Made by a program: the position numbers and the translations under genes
Shown here: positions 27,401 to 39,959 of the stretch, piece by piece
How the letters are laid out: each line of letters opens with the position of its first letter
How positions within the stretch are numbered: position 1 is the first letter of the stretch
Origin: Saccoglossus kowalevskii
Lineage: Eukaryota; Hemichordata; Enteropneusta; Harrimaniidae
Length of the DNA: 64,000 nucleotides
Direction: 5' to 3'
Assembly (NCBI RefSeq): GCF_000003605.2
Contig: NW_003126641.1
Coordinates: forward strand, 39,737-103,736
The notes under the pieces: generated by a model
What the model was told of the DNA's origin: nothing
Seen by the model: the letters and a program-made list of their open reading frames with translations, nothing else
The model's database searches: none

Positions 27401-29740
27401 CAAACATTGCAAATACTGTATCGTTTATGCTTGTGTATGTGTGTTAACAGACCCACACAATTGACCATGTATTTTAAAATGTATTTAAAAAGCCAAACAT
27501 TGTAAATACTGTATCGTTTATGCTTGTGTGTTAACAGACCCACACAATTGACCATGTATTTTAAAATGTATTAAAAAAGCCAAACATTGTAAATACTGTA
27601 TCCTTTATGCTTGTGTGTTAACAGACCCACACAATTGAGCATGTATTTTAAAATGTATTAAAAAAGCCAGACATTGTAAATACTGTATCGTTTATGCTTG
27701 TGTGTGTGTTAACGGACCCACACAATTGATCATGTATTTTAAAATGTATTAAAAAGCCAAACATTGTAAATACTGTATCGTTTATGCTTGTGTGTGTGTG
27801 ACAACAGACCCACACAATTGACCATGTATTTTAAAATGTATTAAAAAAGCCAAACATTGTAAATACTGTATCGTGCATGCTTGTGTGTGTGTTAACGGAC
27901 CCACACAATTGACCATGTATTTTAAAATGTATTAAAAAGCCAAACATTGTAAATACTGTATCGTTTATGCTTGTGTGTGTGTGAAAACAGACCCACACAA
28001 TTGACCATGTATTTTAAAATGTATTTAAAAAGGCCACACTTTGTAAATACTGTATCGTGTATGCTTGTGTGACAACAGAGCCACACAATTGACCATGTAT
28101 TTTAAAATGTATTAAAAAGCCAAACATTGTATATACTGTATCGTGTATGCTTGTGTGTTAACAGACCCACACAATTGACCATGTATTTTAAAATGTATTA
28201 AAAAGCCAAACATTGTAAATACTGTATCGTTTATGTTTGTGTGTTAACAGACCCACACAATTGACCATGTATTTTAAAATGTATTAAAAAAACCAAACAT
28301 TGTAAATACTGTATCGTGCATGCTTGTGTGTGTGTGACAACAGACCCACACAATTGACCATGTATTTTAAAATGTATTAAAAAGCCAAACATTGTAAATA
28401 CTGTATCGTTTATGCTTGTGTGTGTGTGACAACAGACCCACACAATTGACCATGTATTTTAAAATGTATTAAAAAAGCCAAACATTGTAAATACTGTATC
28501 GTGCATGTTTGTGTGTGTGTATGACAACAGACCCACACAATTGACCATGTATTTTAAAATGTATTAAAAAAGCCAAACATTGTAAATACTATATCGTTTA
28601 TGCTTGTGTGTTAACAGACCCACACAATTGACCATGTATTTTAAAATGTATTAAAAAAGCCAAACATTGTAAATACTGTATCGCATATGCCTGTGTGTTA
28701 ACAGGCCCACACAATAGACCATGCATTTTAAAATGTATTTAAAAAGTCAAACATTGCAAATACTGTATCGTTTATGCGTGTGTATGTGTGTTAAAAGAGC
28801 CACACAATTGACCATGTATTTTAAAATGTATTAAAAAAACCAAACATTGTAAATACTGTATCGTTTATGCTTGTGTGTTAACAGACCCACACAATTGACC
28901 ATGTATTTTAAAATGTATTAAAAAAAGCCAGACATTGTAAATACTGTATCGTTTATGCTTGTGTGTGTGTTAACGGACCCACACAATTGATCATGTATTT
29001 TAAAATGTATTAAAAAGCCAAACATTGTAAATACTGTATCGCATATGCTTGTGTGTTAACAGGCCCACACAATAGACCATGTATTTTAAAATGTATTTAA
29101 AAAGCCAAACATTGCAAATACTGTATCTTTTATACTTGTGTATGTGTGTTAACAGACCCACACAATTGACCATGTATTTTAAAATGTATTTAAAAAGCCA
29201 AACATTGTAAATACTGTATCGTTTATGCTTGTGTGTTAACAGACCCACACAATTGAGCATGTATTTTAAAATGTATTAAAAAAGCCAAACATTGTAAATA
29301 CTGTATCGTTTATGCTTGTGTGTTAACAGACCCACACAATTGACCATGTATTTTAAAATGTATTAAAAAAGCCAGATATTGTAAATACTGTATCGTTTAT
29401 GCTTGTGTGTGTGTTAACAGACCCACACAATTGATCATGTATTTTAAAATGTATTAAAAAGCCAAACATTGTAAATACTGTATCGTTTATGCTTGTGTGT
29501 GTGTGACAACAGACCCACACAATTGACCATGTATTTTAAAATGTATTAAAAAAGCCAAACATTGTAAATACTGTATCGTGCATGCTTGTGTGTGTGTTAA
29601 CGGACCCACACAATTGACCATGTATTTTAAAATGTATTAAAAAGCCAAACATTGTAAATACTGTATCGTTTATGCTTGTGTGTGTGTGACAACAGACCCA
29701 CACAATTGACTATGTATTTTAAAATGTATTAAAAAAGCAA
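18290..29740 (+). repeat. Class D block 1
   Basis: The block carries the marker GAGCCGCAC at about 18,997, 21,338, 23,312, 24,578 and 26,281 (spacings about 2,341, 1,974, 1,266 and 1,703), with a GAGCCACAC version at about 28,078. TGTGAGTGTGAC copies sit about 350 bp after each of the first five with the same spacing, so the unit is a variable-length higher-order repeat that gains or loses whole monomers. GGCCCACACAATAGACC and AACATTTTAAATACTG copies are other markers. ACTAGT copies are rare, about one per unit. Confidence 0.6.
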
Positions 29741-30960
29741 AACATTGTAAATACTGTATCGTGCATGCTAGTGTGTTAACAGACCTACACAATTGACCAT
29801 GTATTTTAAAATGTATTTAAAAAGCCAAACATTGTAAATACTGTATCGTGTATGCTTGTGTGTGTGTGACAACAGACCCACACAATTGACCATGTATTTT
29901 AAAATGTATTAAAAAATGCCACACATTGTAAATACTGTATCGTGTATGCTTGTGTGTCAACAGAGCCACACAATTGACCATGTATTTTAAAATGTATTAA
30001 AAAGCCAAACATTGTAAATACTGTATCGTTTATGCTTGTGTGTTAACAGACACACACAATTGACCATGTACTAGTATTTTAAAATGTATTAAAAAGCCAA
30101 ACATTGTAAATACTGTATCGTTTATGCTTGTGTGTTAACAGACCCACACAATTGACCATGTACTAGTATTTTAAAATGTATTAAAAAAGCCAAACATTGT
30201 AAATACTGTATCGTGCATGCTTGTGTGTTAACAGACCCACACAATTGACCATGTATTTTAAAATGTATTAAAAAGCCAAACATTGTAAATACTGTATCGT
30301 TTATGCTTGTGTGTGTGTGTGACAACAGACCCACGCAATTGACCATGTACTAGTATTTTAAAATGTATTAAAAAAGCCAAACATTGTAAATACTGTATCG
30401 TTTATGCTTGTGTGTCTGTGACAACAGACCCAAACAATTGACCATATATTTTAAAATGTATTAAAAAGCCAAACATTGTAAATACTGTATCGTTTATGCT
30501 TGTGTGTCTGTGACAACAGACCCAAACAATTGACCATGTATTTTAAAATGTATTAAAAAGCCAAACATTGTATATACTGTATCGTTTATGCTTGTGAGTG
30601 TGTGTGTGTGTGTGTGTTAACAGACCCACACAATTGACCATGTATTTTAAAATGTATTAAAAAAGACAAACATTTCAAATACTGTATCGTTTATGCTTGT
30701 GTGTGTGTTAACGGACCCACACAATTGACCATGTATTTTAAAATGTATTGAAAAGCCAAACATTGTAAATACTGTATCGTGCATGCTTGTGTGTTAACAG
30801 ACCCACACAATTGACCATGTACTACTATTTTTAAAATGTATTAAAAAGCCAAACATTGTAAATACTGTAATCGCATATGCTTGTGTGTTAACAGGCCCAC
30901 ACAAAATACCATGTATTTTACAATGTATTTAAAAAGCCAAACATTGTAAAATACTGATCG
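29740..30960 (+). repeat. Class C block 3 (short)
   Basis: The run begins near the GCATGCTAGTG / GACCTACAC copy at about 29,765. It carries AATGCCACAC (29,916), TGTCAACAGAGCC, ACTAGT copies, two CTGTGACAACAGACCCAAAC copies and a long TG monomer interrupted by one GA step (30,593-30,616). It degrades into an indel cluster at 30,825-30,985 before switching to class D-like copies. Confidence 0.55.
30593..30616 (+). repeat. Interrupted 12-unit TG microsatellite
   Basis: A 24-nt TG run in the TATATACTG context with one interruption (A for T at 30,597, making the third unit AG). This is the only interrupted long allele seen. Confidence 0.85.
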
Positions 30961-30985
30961 TTATGCTGGTGTTAACAGACCCACA
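30825..30985 (+). other. Indel and substitution cluster at class C to D switch
   Basis: Irregular bases include ACTACTATTTTTAAAATG, CTGTAATCGC, CACAAAATACC, TTTTACAATG, GTAAAATACTGATCG and TTATGCTGGTGTTAAC. This is the most damaged 160 bp in the window. Confidence 0.8.
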
Positions 30986-31499
30986 CAATTGACCATGTAT
31001 TTTAAAATGTATTAAAAAAGCCAAACATTGTAAATACTGTATCGTGCATGCTTGTGTGTGTGTTAACGGACCCACACAATTGACCATGTATTTTAAAATG
31101 TATTAAAAAGCCAAACATTGTAAATACTGTATCGTTTATGCTTGTGTGTGTGTGACAACAGACCCACACAATTGACTATGTATTTTAAAATGTATTAAAA
31201 AAGCAAAACATTGTAAATACTGTATCGTGCATGCTAGTGTGTTAACAGACCTACACAATTGACCATGTATTTTAAAATGTATTTAAAAAGCCAAACATTG
31301 TAAATACTGTATCGTGTATGCTTGTGTGTGTGTGACAACAGACCCACACAATTGACCATGTATTTTAAAATGTATTAAAAAATGCCACACATTGTAAATA
31401 CTGTATCGTGTATGCTTGTGTGTCAACAGAGCCACACAATTGACCATGTATTTTAAAATGTATTAAAAAGCCAAACATTGTAAATACTGTATCGTTTAT

Positions 31500-31530
31500 G
31501 CTTGTGTGTTAACAGACACACACAATAGAC
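31500..31530 (+). other. Chimeric monomer joining class C and class D halves
   Basis: The left side reads TTAACAGACACACACAAT as in class C (about 30,044), where TGACCATGTACTAGT should follow. Instead it continues TAGACCATGCATTTT, matching 28,713 onward. The join falls within the shared CACACAAT box and no bases are damaged. Confidence 0.8.
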
Positions 31531-32206
31531 CATGCATTTTAAAATGTATTTAAAAAGTCAAACATTGCAAATACTGTATCGTTTATGCGTGTGTATGTGT
31601 GTTAAAAGAGCCACACAATTGACCATGTATTTTAAAATGTTTTAAAAAAACCAAACATTGTAAATACTGTATCGTTTATGCTTGTGTGTTAACAGACCCA
31701 CACAATTGACCATGTATTTTAAAATGTATTAAAAAAAGCCAGACATTGTAAATACTGTATCGTTTATGCTTGTGTGTGTGTTAACGGACCCACACAATTG
31801 ATCATGTATTTTAAAATGTATTAAAAAGCCAAACATTGTAAATACTGTATCGCATATGCTTGTGTGTTAACAGGCCCACACAATATACCATGTATTTTAA
31901 AATGTATTTAAAAAGCCAAACATTGTAAATACTGTATCGTTTATGCTTGTGTGTTAACAGACCCACACAATTGAGCATGTATTTTAAAATGTATTAAAAA
32001 AGCCAAACATTGTAAATACTGTATCGTTTATGCTTGTGTGACAACAGACCCACACAATCGACCATGTATTTTAAAATGTATTAAAAAGCCAAACATTGTA
32101 AATACTGTTATCGTTTATGCTGTGTGTGTTAACAGACCCACACAATTGAGCATGTATTTTAAAATGTATTAAAAAAGCCAAACATTGTAAATACTGTATC
32201 GCATAT

Positions 32207-32226
32207 GCTTGTGTGTATTGAGCATG
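32207..32226 (+). repeat. 15-bp-deleted monomer, copy 2
   Basis: Identical junction (TGTGTGTATTGAGCATG) and identical preceding GCTGTGTGTG monomer, indicating descent from one deletion event. Confidence 0.85.
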
Positions 32227-35200
32227 TATTTTAAAATGTATTAAAAAAGCCAAACATTGTAAATACTGTATCGTTTATGCTTGTGTGTTAACAGACCCAC
32301 ACAATTGACCATGTATTTTAAAATGTATTAAAAAAGCCAGACATTGTAAATACTGTATCGTTTATGCTTGTGTGTGTGTTAACAGACGCACACAATTGAT
32401 CATGTATTTTAAAATGTATTAAAAAGCCAAACATTGTAAATACTGTATCGTTTATGATTGTGTGTGTGTGACAACAGACCCACACAATTGACCATGTATT
32501 TTAAAATGTATTAAAAAAGCCAAACATTGTAAATACTGTATCGTGCATGCTTGTGTGTGTGTTAACGGACCCACACAATTGACCATGTATTTTAAAATGT
32601 ATTAAAAAGCCAAACATTGTAAATACTGTATCGTTTATGCTTGTGTGTGTGTGACAACAGACCCACACAATTGACTATGTATTTTAAAATGTATTAAAAA
32701 AGCCAAACATTGTAAATACTGTATCGTGCATGCTTGTGTGTGTGTTAACGGATCCACACAATTGACCATGTATTTTAAAATGTATTAAAAAAGCCAAACA
32801 TTGCAAATACTGTATCGTGCATGCTTGTGTGTGTGTGTGACAACAGACCCACACAATTGACTATGTATTTTAAAATGTATTAAAAAAGCCAAACATTGTA
32901 AATACTGTATCGTGCATGCGTGTGTGTTAACAGACCCACACAATTGACCATGTATTTTAAAATGTATTAAAAAGCCAAACATTGTAAATACTGTATCGTT
33001 TATGCTTGTGTGTTAACAGACCCACACAATTGACCATGTATTTTAAAATGTATTAAAAAAGCCAGACATTGTAAATACTGTATCGTTTATGCTTGTGTGT
33101 GTGTTAACGGACCCACACAATTGATCATGTATTTTAAAATGTATTAAAAAGCCAAACATTGTAAATACTGTATCGCATATGCTTGTGTGTTAACAGGCCC
33201 ACACAATAGACCATGTATTTTAAAATGTATTTAAAAAGCTAAACATTTCAAATACTGTATCGTTTATGCGTGTGTATGTGTGTTAACAGACCCACACAAT
33301 TGACCATGTATTTTAAAATGTATTTAAAAAGCCAAACATTTTAAATACTGTATCGTTTATGCTTGTGTGTTAACAGACCCACACAATTGACCATGTATTT
33401 TAAAATGTATTAAAAAAGCCAAACATTGTAAATACTGTATCGTTTATGCTTGTGTGTTAACAGACCCACACAATTGACCATGTATTTTAAAATGTATTAA
33501 AAAAGCCAGACATTGTAAATACTGTATCGTTTATGCTTGTGTGTGTGTTAACAGACCCACACAATTGATCATGTATTATAAAATGTATTAAAAAGCCAAA
33601 CATTGTAAATACTGTATCGTTTATGCTTGTGTGTGTGTGACAACAGACCCACACAATTGACCATGTATTTTAAAATGTATTAAAAAAGCCAAACATTGTA
33701 AATACTGTATCGTGCATGCTTGTGTGTGTGTTAACGGATCCACACAATTGACCATGTATTTTAAAATGTATTAAAAAAGCCAAACATTGCAAATACTGTA
33801 TCGTGCATGCTTGTGTGTGTGTGTGACAACAGACCCACACAATTGACTATGTATTTTAAAATGTATTAAAAAAGCCAAACATTGTAAATACTGTATCGTG
33901 CATGCGTGTGTGTTAACAGACCCACACAATTGACCATGTATTTTAAAATGTATTAAAAAAACCAAACATTGTAAATACTGTATCGTTTATGCTTGTGTGT
34001 TAACAAACCCACACAATTGACCATGTATTTTTAAAATGTATTAAAAAAAGCCAGACATTGTAAATACTGTATCGTTTATGCTTGTGTGTGTGTTAACGGA
34101 CCCACACAATTGATCATGTATTTTAAAATGTATTAAAAAGCCAAACATTGTAAATACTGTATCACATATGCTTGTGTGTTAACAGGCCCACACAATATAC
34201 CATGTATTTTAAAATGTATTTAAAAAACCAAACATTGCAAATACTGTATCTTTTATACTTGTGTGTTAACAACTCACACAATGACCATGTATTTTAAAAT
34301 GTATTAAAAAAGCCAAACATTGTAAAATACTATATCGTTTATGCTTGTGTGTGTATGACAACAGACCCACACAATTGACCATGTATTTTAAAATGTATTA
34401 AAAAATCCAAACATTGTAAATACTGTATCGTGCATGCTTGTGTGTTAACAGACCCACACAATTGACCATGTATTTTAAAATGTATTAAAAAGCCAAACAT
34501 TGTAAATACTGTATCGTTTATGCTTGTGTGTGTGTGTGACAACAGACCCACGCAATTGACCATTTACTAGTATTTTAAAATGTATTAAAAAAGCCAAACA
34601 TTGTAAATACTGTATCGTTTATGCTTGTGTGTCTGTGACAACAGACCCAAACAATTGACCGTGTATTTTAAAATGTATTAAAAAGCCAAACATTGTAAAT
34701 ACTGTATCGTTTATGCTTGTGTGTCTGTGACAACAGACCCACACAATTGACCATGTATTTTAAAATGTATTAAAAAAGACAAACATTGCAAATACTGTAT
34801 CGTTTATGCTTGTGTGTGTGTTAACGGACCCACACAATTGACCATGTATTTTAAAATGTATTAAAAAAGCCAAACATTGTAAATACTGTATCGTGCATGC
34901 TTGTGTGTTAACAGACCCACACAATTGACCATGTACTAGTATGTTAAAATGTATTAAAAAGCCAAACATTGTAAATACTGTATCGCATATGCTTGTGTGT
35001 TAACGGGCCCACACAATATACCATGTATTTTAAAATGTATTTAAAAAGCCAAACATTGTAAATACTGTATCGTTTATGCTTGTGTGTTAACAGACCCACA
35101 CAATTGAGCATGTATTTTAAAATGTATTAAAAAAGCCAAACATTGTAAATACTGTATCGTTTATGCTTGTGTGTTAACAGACCCACACAATTGACCATGT

Positions 35201-35894
35201 ATTTTAAAATGTATTAAAAAACCAGACATTGTAAATACTGTATCGTTTATGCTTGTGTGTGTGTTAACAGACCCACACAATTGATCATGTATTTTAAAAT
35301 GTATTAAAAAGCCAAAAATTGTAAATACTGTATCGTTTATTCTTGTGTGTGTGTGACAACAGACCCACACAATTGACCATGTATTTTAAAATGTATTAAA
35401 AAGCCAAACATTGTAAATACTGTATCGTTTATGCTGTGTGTGTTAACATACCCACACAATTGACCATGTATTTTAAAATGTATTAAAAAGCCAAACATTG
35501 TAAATACTATATCGTTTATGCTTGTGTGTTAACAGACCCACACAATTGACCATGTATTTTAAAATGTATTAAAAAAGCCAGACATTGTAAATACTGTATC
35601 GTTTATGCTTCTGTGTGTGTGTGACAACAGACCCACGCAATTGACCATTTCCTAGTATTTTAAAATGTATTAAAAAAGCCAAACATTGTAAATACTGTAT
35701 CGTTTATGCTTGTGTGTCTGTGACAACAGACCCAAACAATTGACCGTGTATTTTAAAATGTATTAAAAAGCCAAACATTGTAAATACTGTATCGTTTATG
35801 CTTGTGTGTCTGTGACAACAGACCCAAACAATTGACCATGTATTTTAAAATGTATTAAAAAGCCAAACATTGTATATACTGTATCGTTTATGCT

Positions 35895-35916
35895 TGTGTG
35901 TGTGTGTGTGTGTGTG
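35895..35916 (+). repeat. Expanded (TG)11 microsatellite
   Basis: Eleven units in the same context. The matched segments at 45.3 and 47.2 kb carry 8 units, so tract length changes faster than the surrounding monomers. Confidence 0.88.
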
Positions 35917-38880
35917 TTAACAGACCCACACAATTGACCATGTATTTTAAAATGTATTAAAAAAGACAAACATTGCAAATACTGTATCGTTTATGCTTGT
36001 GTGTGTGTTAACGGACCCACACAATTGACCATGTATTTTAAAATGTATTAAAAAAGCCAAACAAGGTAAATACTGTATCGTGCATGCTTGTGTGTTAACA
36101 GACCCACACAATTGACCATGTACTAGTATTTTAAAATGTATTAAAAAGCCAAACATTGTAAATACTGTATCGCATATGCTTGTGTGTTAACATACCCACA
36201 CAATTGACCATGTACTAGTATTTTAAAATGTATTAAAAAGCCAAACATTGTAAATACTGTATCGCATATGCTTGTGTGTTAACAGGCCCACACAATATAC
36301 CATGTATTTTAAAATGTATTTAAAAAGCCAAACATTGTAAATATTGTATCGTTTATGCTTGTGTGTTAACAGACCCACACAATTGAGCATGTATTTTAAA
36401 ATGTATTAAAAAAGCCAAACATTGTAAATACTGTATCGTTTATGCTTGTGTGTTAACAGACCCACACAATTGACCATGTATTTTAAAATGTATTTAAAAA
36501 GCCAAACATTGTAAATACTGTATCGTGTATGCTTGTGTGTGTGTGACAAAAGACCCACACAATTGACCATGTATTTTAAAATGTATTAAAAAAGGCCACA
36601 CATTGTAAATACTGTATCGTGTATGCTTGTGTGTCAACAGAGCCACACAATTGACCATGTATTTTAAAATGTATTAAAAAGCCAAACATTGTAAATACTG
36701 TATCGTTTATGCTTGTGTGTTAACAGACACACACAATTGATCATGTATTTTAAAATGTATTAAAAAAGCCAAACATTGTAAATACTGTATCGTTTATGCT
36801 TGTGTGTTAACAGACTCACACAATTGACCATGTATTTTAAAATGTATTAAAAAAGTATTAAAAAAGCCAAACATTGTAAATACTGTATCGTTTATGCTTG
36901 TCTGTTAACAGACCCACACAATTGACCATGTATTTTAAAATGTATTAAAAAAACCAGACATTGTAAATACTGTATCGTTTATGCTTGTGTGTGTGTTAAC
37001 GGACCCACACAATTGACCATGTATTTTAAAATGTATTAAAAAAACCAAACATTGTAAATACTGTATCGTTTATGCTTGTGTGTGTGTGACAACAGACCCA
37101 CACAATTGACCATGTATTTTAAAATGTATTAAAAAGCCAAAAATTGTAAATACTGTATCGTTTATGCTTGTGTGTGTGTTAACGGACCCACACAATTGAC
37201 CATGTATTTTAAAATGTATTAAAAAGCCAAACATTGTAAATACTGTATCGTTTATGCTTGTGTGTGTGTGACAACAGACCCACACAATTGACCATGTATA
37301 TTAAAATGTATTAAAAAAGCCAAACATTGTAAATACTGTATCGTTTATGCTTGTGTGTTAACAGACTCACACAATTGACCATGTATTTTAAAATGTATTA
37401 AAAAAGCCAAACATTGTAAATACTATATCGTTTATGCTTGTGTGTTAACAGACTCACACAATTGACCATGTATTTTAAAATGTATTAAAAAAGCCGAACA
37501 TTGTAAATACTGTATCGCATATGCTTGTGTGTTAACAGGTCCACACAATAGACCATGTATTTTAAAATGTATTAAAAAAGCCAGACATTGTAAATACTGT
37601 ATCGTTTATGCTTGTGTTTGTGTTAACGGACCCACACAATTGACCATGTATTTTAAAATGTATTAAAAAAGCCAAACATTGTAAATATTGTATCGTTTAT
37701 GCGTGTGTGTGTATGACAACAGACCCACACAATTGACCATGTATTTTAAAATGTATTAAAAAATCCAAACATTGTAAATACTGTATCGTGCATGCTTGTG
37801 TGTTAACAGACCCACACAATTGACCATGTATTTTAAAATGTATTAAAAAGCCAAACATTGTAAATACTGTATCGTTTATGCTTGTGTGTGTGTGTGACAA
37901 CAGACCCACGCAATTGACCATGTACTAGTATTTTAAAATGTATTAAAAAAGCCAAACATTGTAAATACTGTATCGTTTATGCTTGTGTGTCTGTGACAAC
38001 AGACCCAAACAATTGACCATGTATTTTAAAATGTATTAAAAAGCCAAACATTGTAAATACTGTATCGTTTATGCTTGTGTGTCTGTGACAACAGACCCAC
38101 ACAATTGACCATGTATTTTAAAATGTATTAAAAAAGACAAACATTGCAAATACTGTATCGTTTATGCTTGTGTGTGTGTTAACGGACCCACACAATTGAC
38201 CATGTATTTTAAAATGTATTAAAAAGCCAAACATTGTAAATACTGTATCGTGCATGCTTGTGTGTTAACAGACCCACACAATTGACCATGTACTAGTATT
38301 TTAAAATGTATTAAAAAGCCAAACATTGTAAATACTGTATCGCATATGCTTGTGTGTTAACAGGCCCACACAATATACCATGTATTTTTAAATGTATTTA
38401 AAAAGCCAAACATTGTAAATACTGTATCGTATATGCTTGTGTGTTAACAGACCCACACAATTGAGCATGTATTTTAAAATGTATTAAAAAAGCCAAACAT
38501 TGTAAATACTGTATCGTTTATGCTTGTGTGTTAACAGACCCACACAATTGACCATGTATTTTAAAATGTATTAAAAAAGCCAGACATTGTAAATACTGTA
38601 TCGTTTATGCTTGTGTGTGTTAGTTAACAGACCCACACAATTGATCATGTATTTTAAAATGTATTAAAAAGCCAAACATTGTAAATACTGTATCGTTTAT
38701 GCTTGTGTGTGTGTGACAACAGACCCACACAATTGACCATGTATTTTAAAATGTTTTAAAAAGCCAAACATTGTAAATACTGTATCGTTTATGCTGTGTG
38801 TGTTAACAGACCCACACAATTGAGCATGTATTTTAAAATGTATTAAAAAAGCCAAACATTGTAAATACTGTATCGCATAT

Positions 38881-38900
38881 GCTTGTGTGTATTGAGCATG
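38881..38900 (+). repeat. 15-bp-deleted monomer, copy 3
   Basis: Same junction. It lies exactly 25,320 bp from copy 1, matching the offset of the surrounding 3-kb duplicated segment. Confidence 0.85.
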
Positions 38901-39959
38901 TATTTTAAAATGTATTAAAAAAGCCAAACATTGTAAATACTGTATCGTTTATGCTTGTGTGTTAACAGACCCACACAATTGACCATGTATTTTAAAATGT
39001 ATTAAAAAAGCCAGACATTGTAAATACTGTATCGTTTATGCTTGTGTGTGTGTTAACAGACCCACACAATTGATCATGTATTTTAAAATGTATTAAAAAG
39101 CCAAACATTGTAAATACTGTATCGTTTATGCTTGTGTGTGTGTGACAACAGACCCACACAATTGACCATGTATTTTAAAATGTATTAAAAAAGCCAAACA
39201 TTGTAAATACTGTATCGTGGATGCTTGTGTGTGTGTTAACGGACCCACACAATTGACCATGTATTTTAAAATGTATTAAAAAGCCAAACATTGTAAATAC
39301 TGTATCGTTTATGCTTGTGTGTGTGTGACAACAGACCCACACAATTGACTATGTATTTTAAAATGTATTAAAAAAGCAAAACATTGTAAATACTGTATCG
39401 TGCATGCTAGTGTGTTAACAGACCTACACAATTGACCATGTATTTTAAAATGTATTTAAAAAGCCAAACATTGTAAATACTGTATCGTGTATGCTTGTGT
39501 GTGTGTGACAAGAGACCCACACAATTGAACATGTATTTTAAAATGTATTAAAAAAGGCCACACATTGTAAATACTGTATCGTGTATGCTTGTGTGTCAAC
39601 AGAGCCACACAATTGACCATGTATTTTAAAATGTATTAAAAAAGCCAAACATTGTAAATACTGTATCGTTTATGCTTGTGTGTTAACAGACACACACAAT
39701 TGACCATGTACTGGTATTTTAAAATGTATTAAAAAGCCAAACATTGTAAATACTGTATCGTTTATGCTTGTGTGTTAACAGACCCACACAATTGACCATG
39801 TACTAGTATTTTAAAATGTATTAAAAAAGCCAAACATTGTAAATACTGTATCGTGCATGCTTGTGTGTTAACAGACCCACACAATTGACCATGTACTAGT
39901 ATTTTAAAATGTATTAAAAAGCCATTGTAAATACTGTATCGTTTATGCTTGTGACACAG

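Larger units (their letters stand above)
30960..34270 (+). repeat. Mosaic block, mainly class D with class C patches
   Basis: The first 560 bp or so repeat 29.5-30.05 kb at an offset of 1,466. At about 31,515 a single monomer switches from a class C left half (ACAGACACACACAAT) to the class D right half CAATAGACCATGCATTTT. The next 360 bp match 28.71-29.07 kb at an offset of 2,811. A 15-bp-deleted monomer follows at 32,207. Further along, GGATCCACAC copies occur at about 32,750 and 33,737 inside a near-duplicate of roughly 1 kb. The block ends in an indel-rich switch at 34,020-34,340. Confidence 0.5.
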
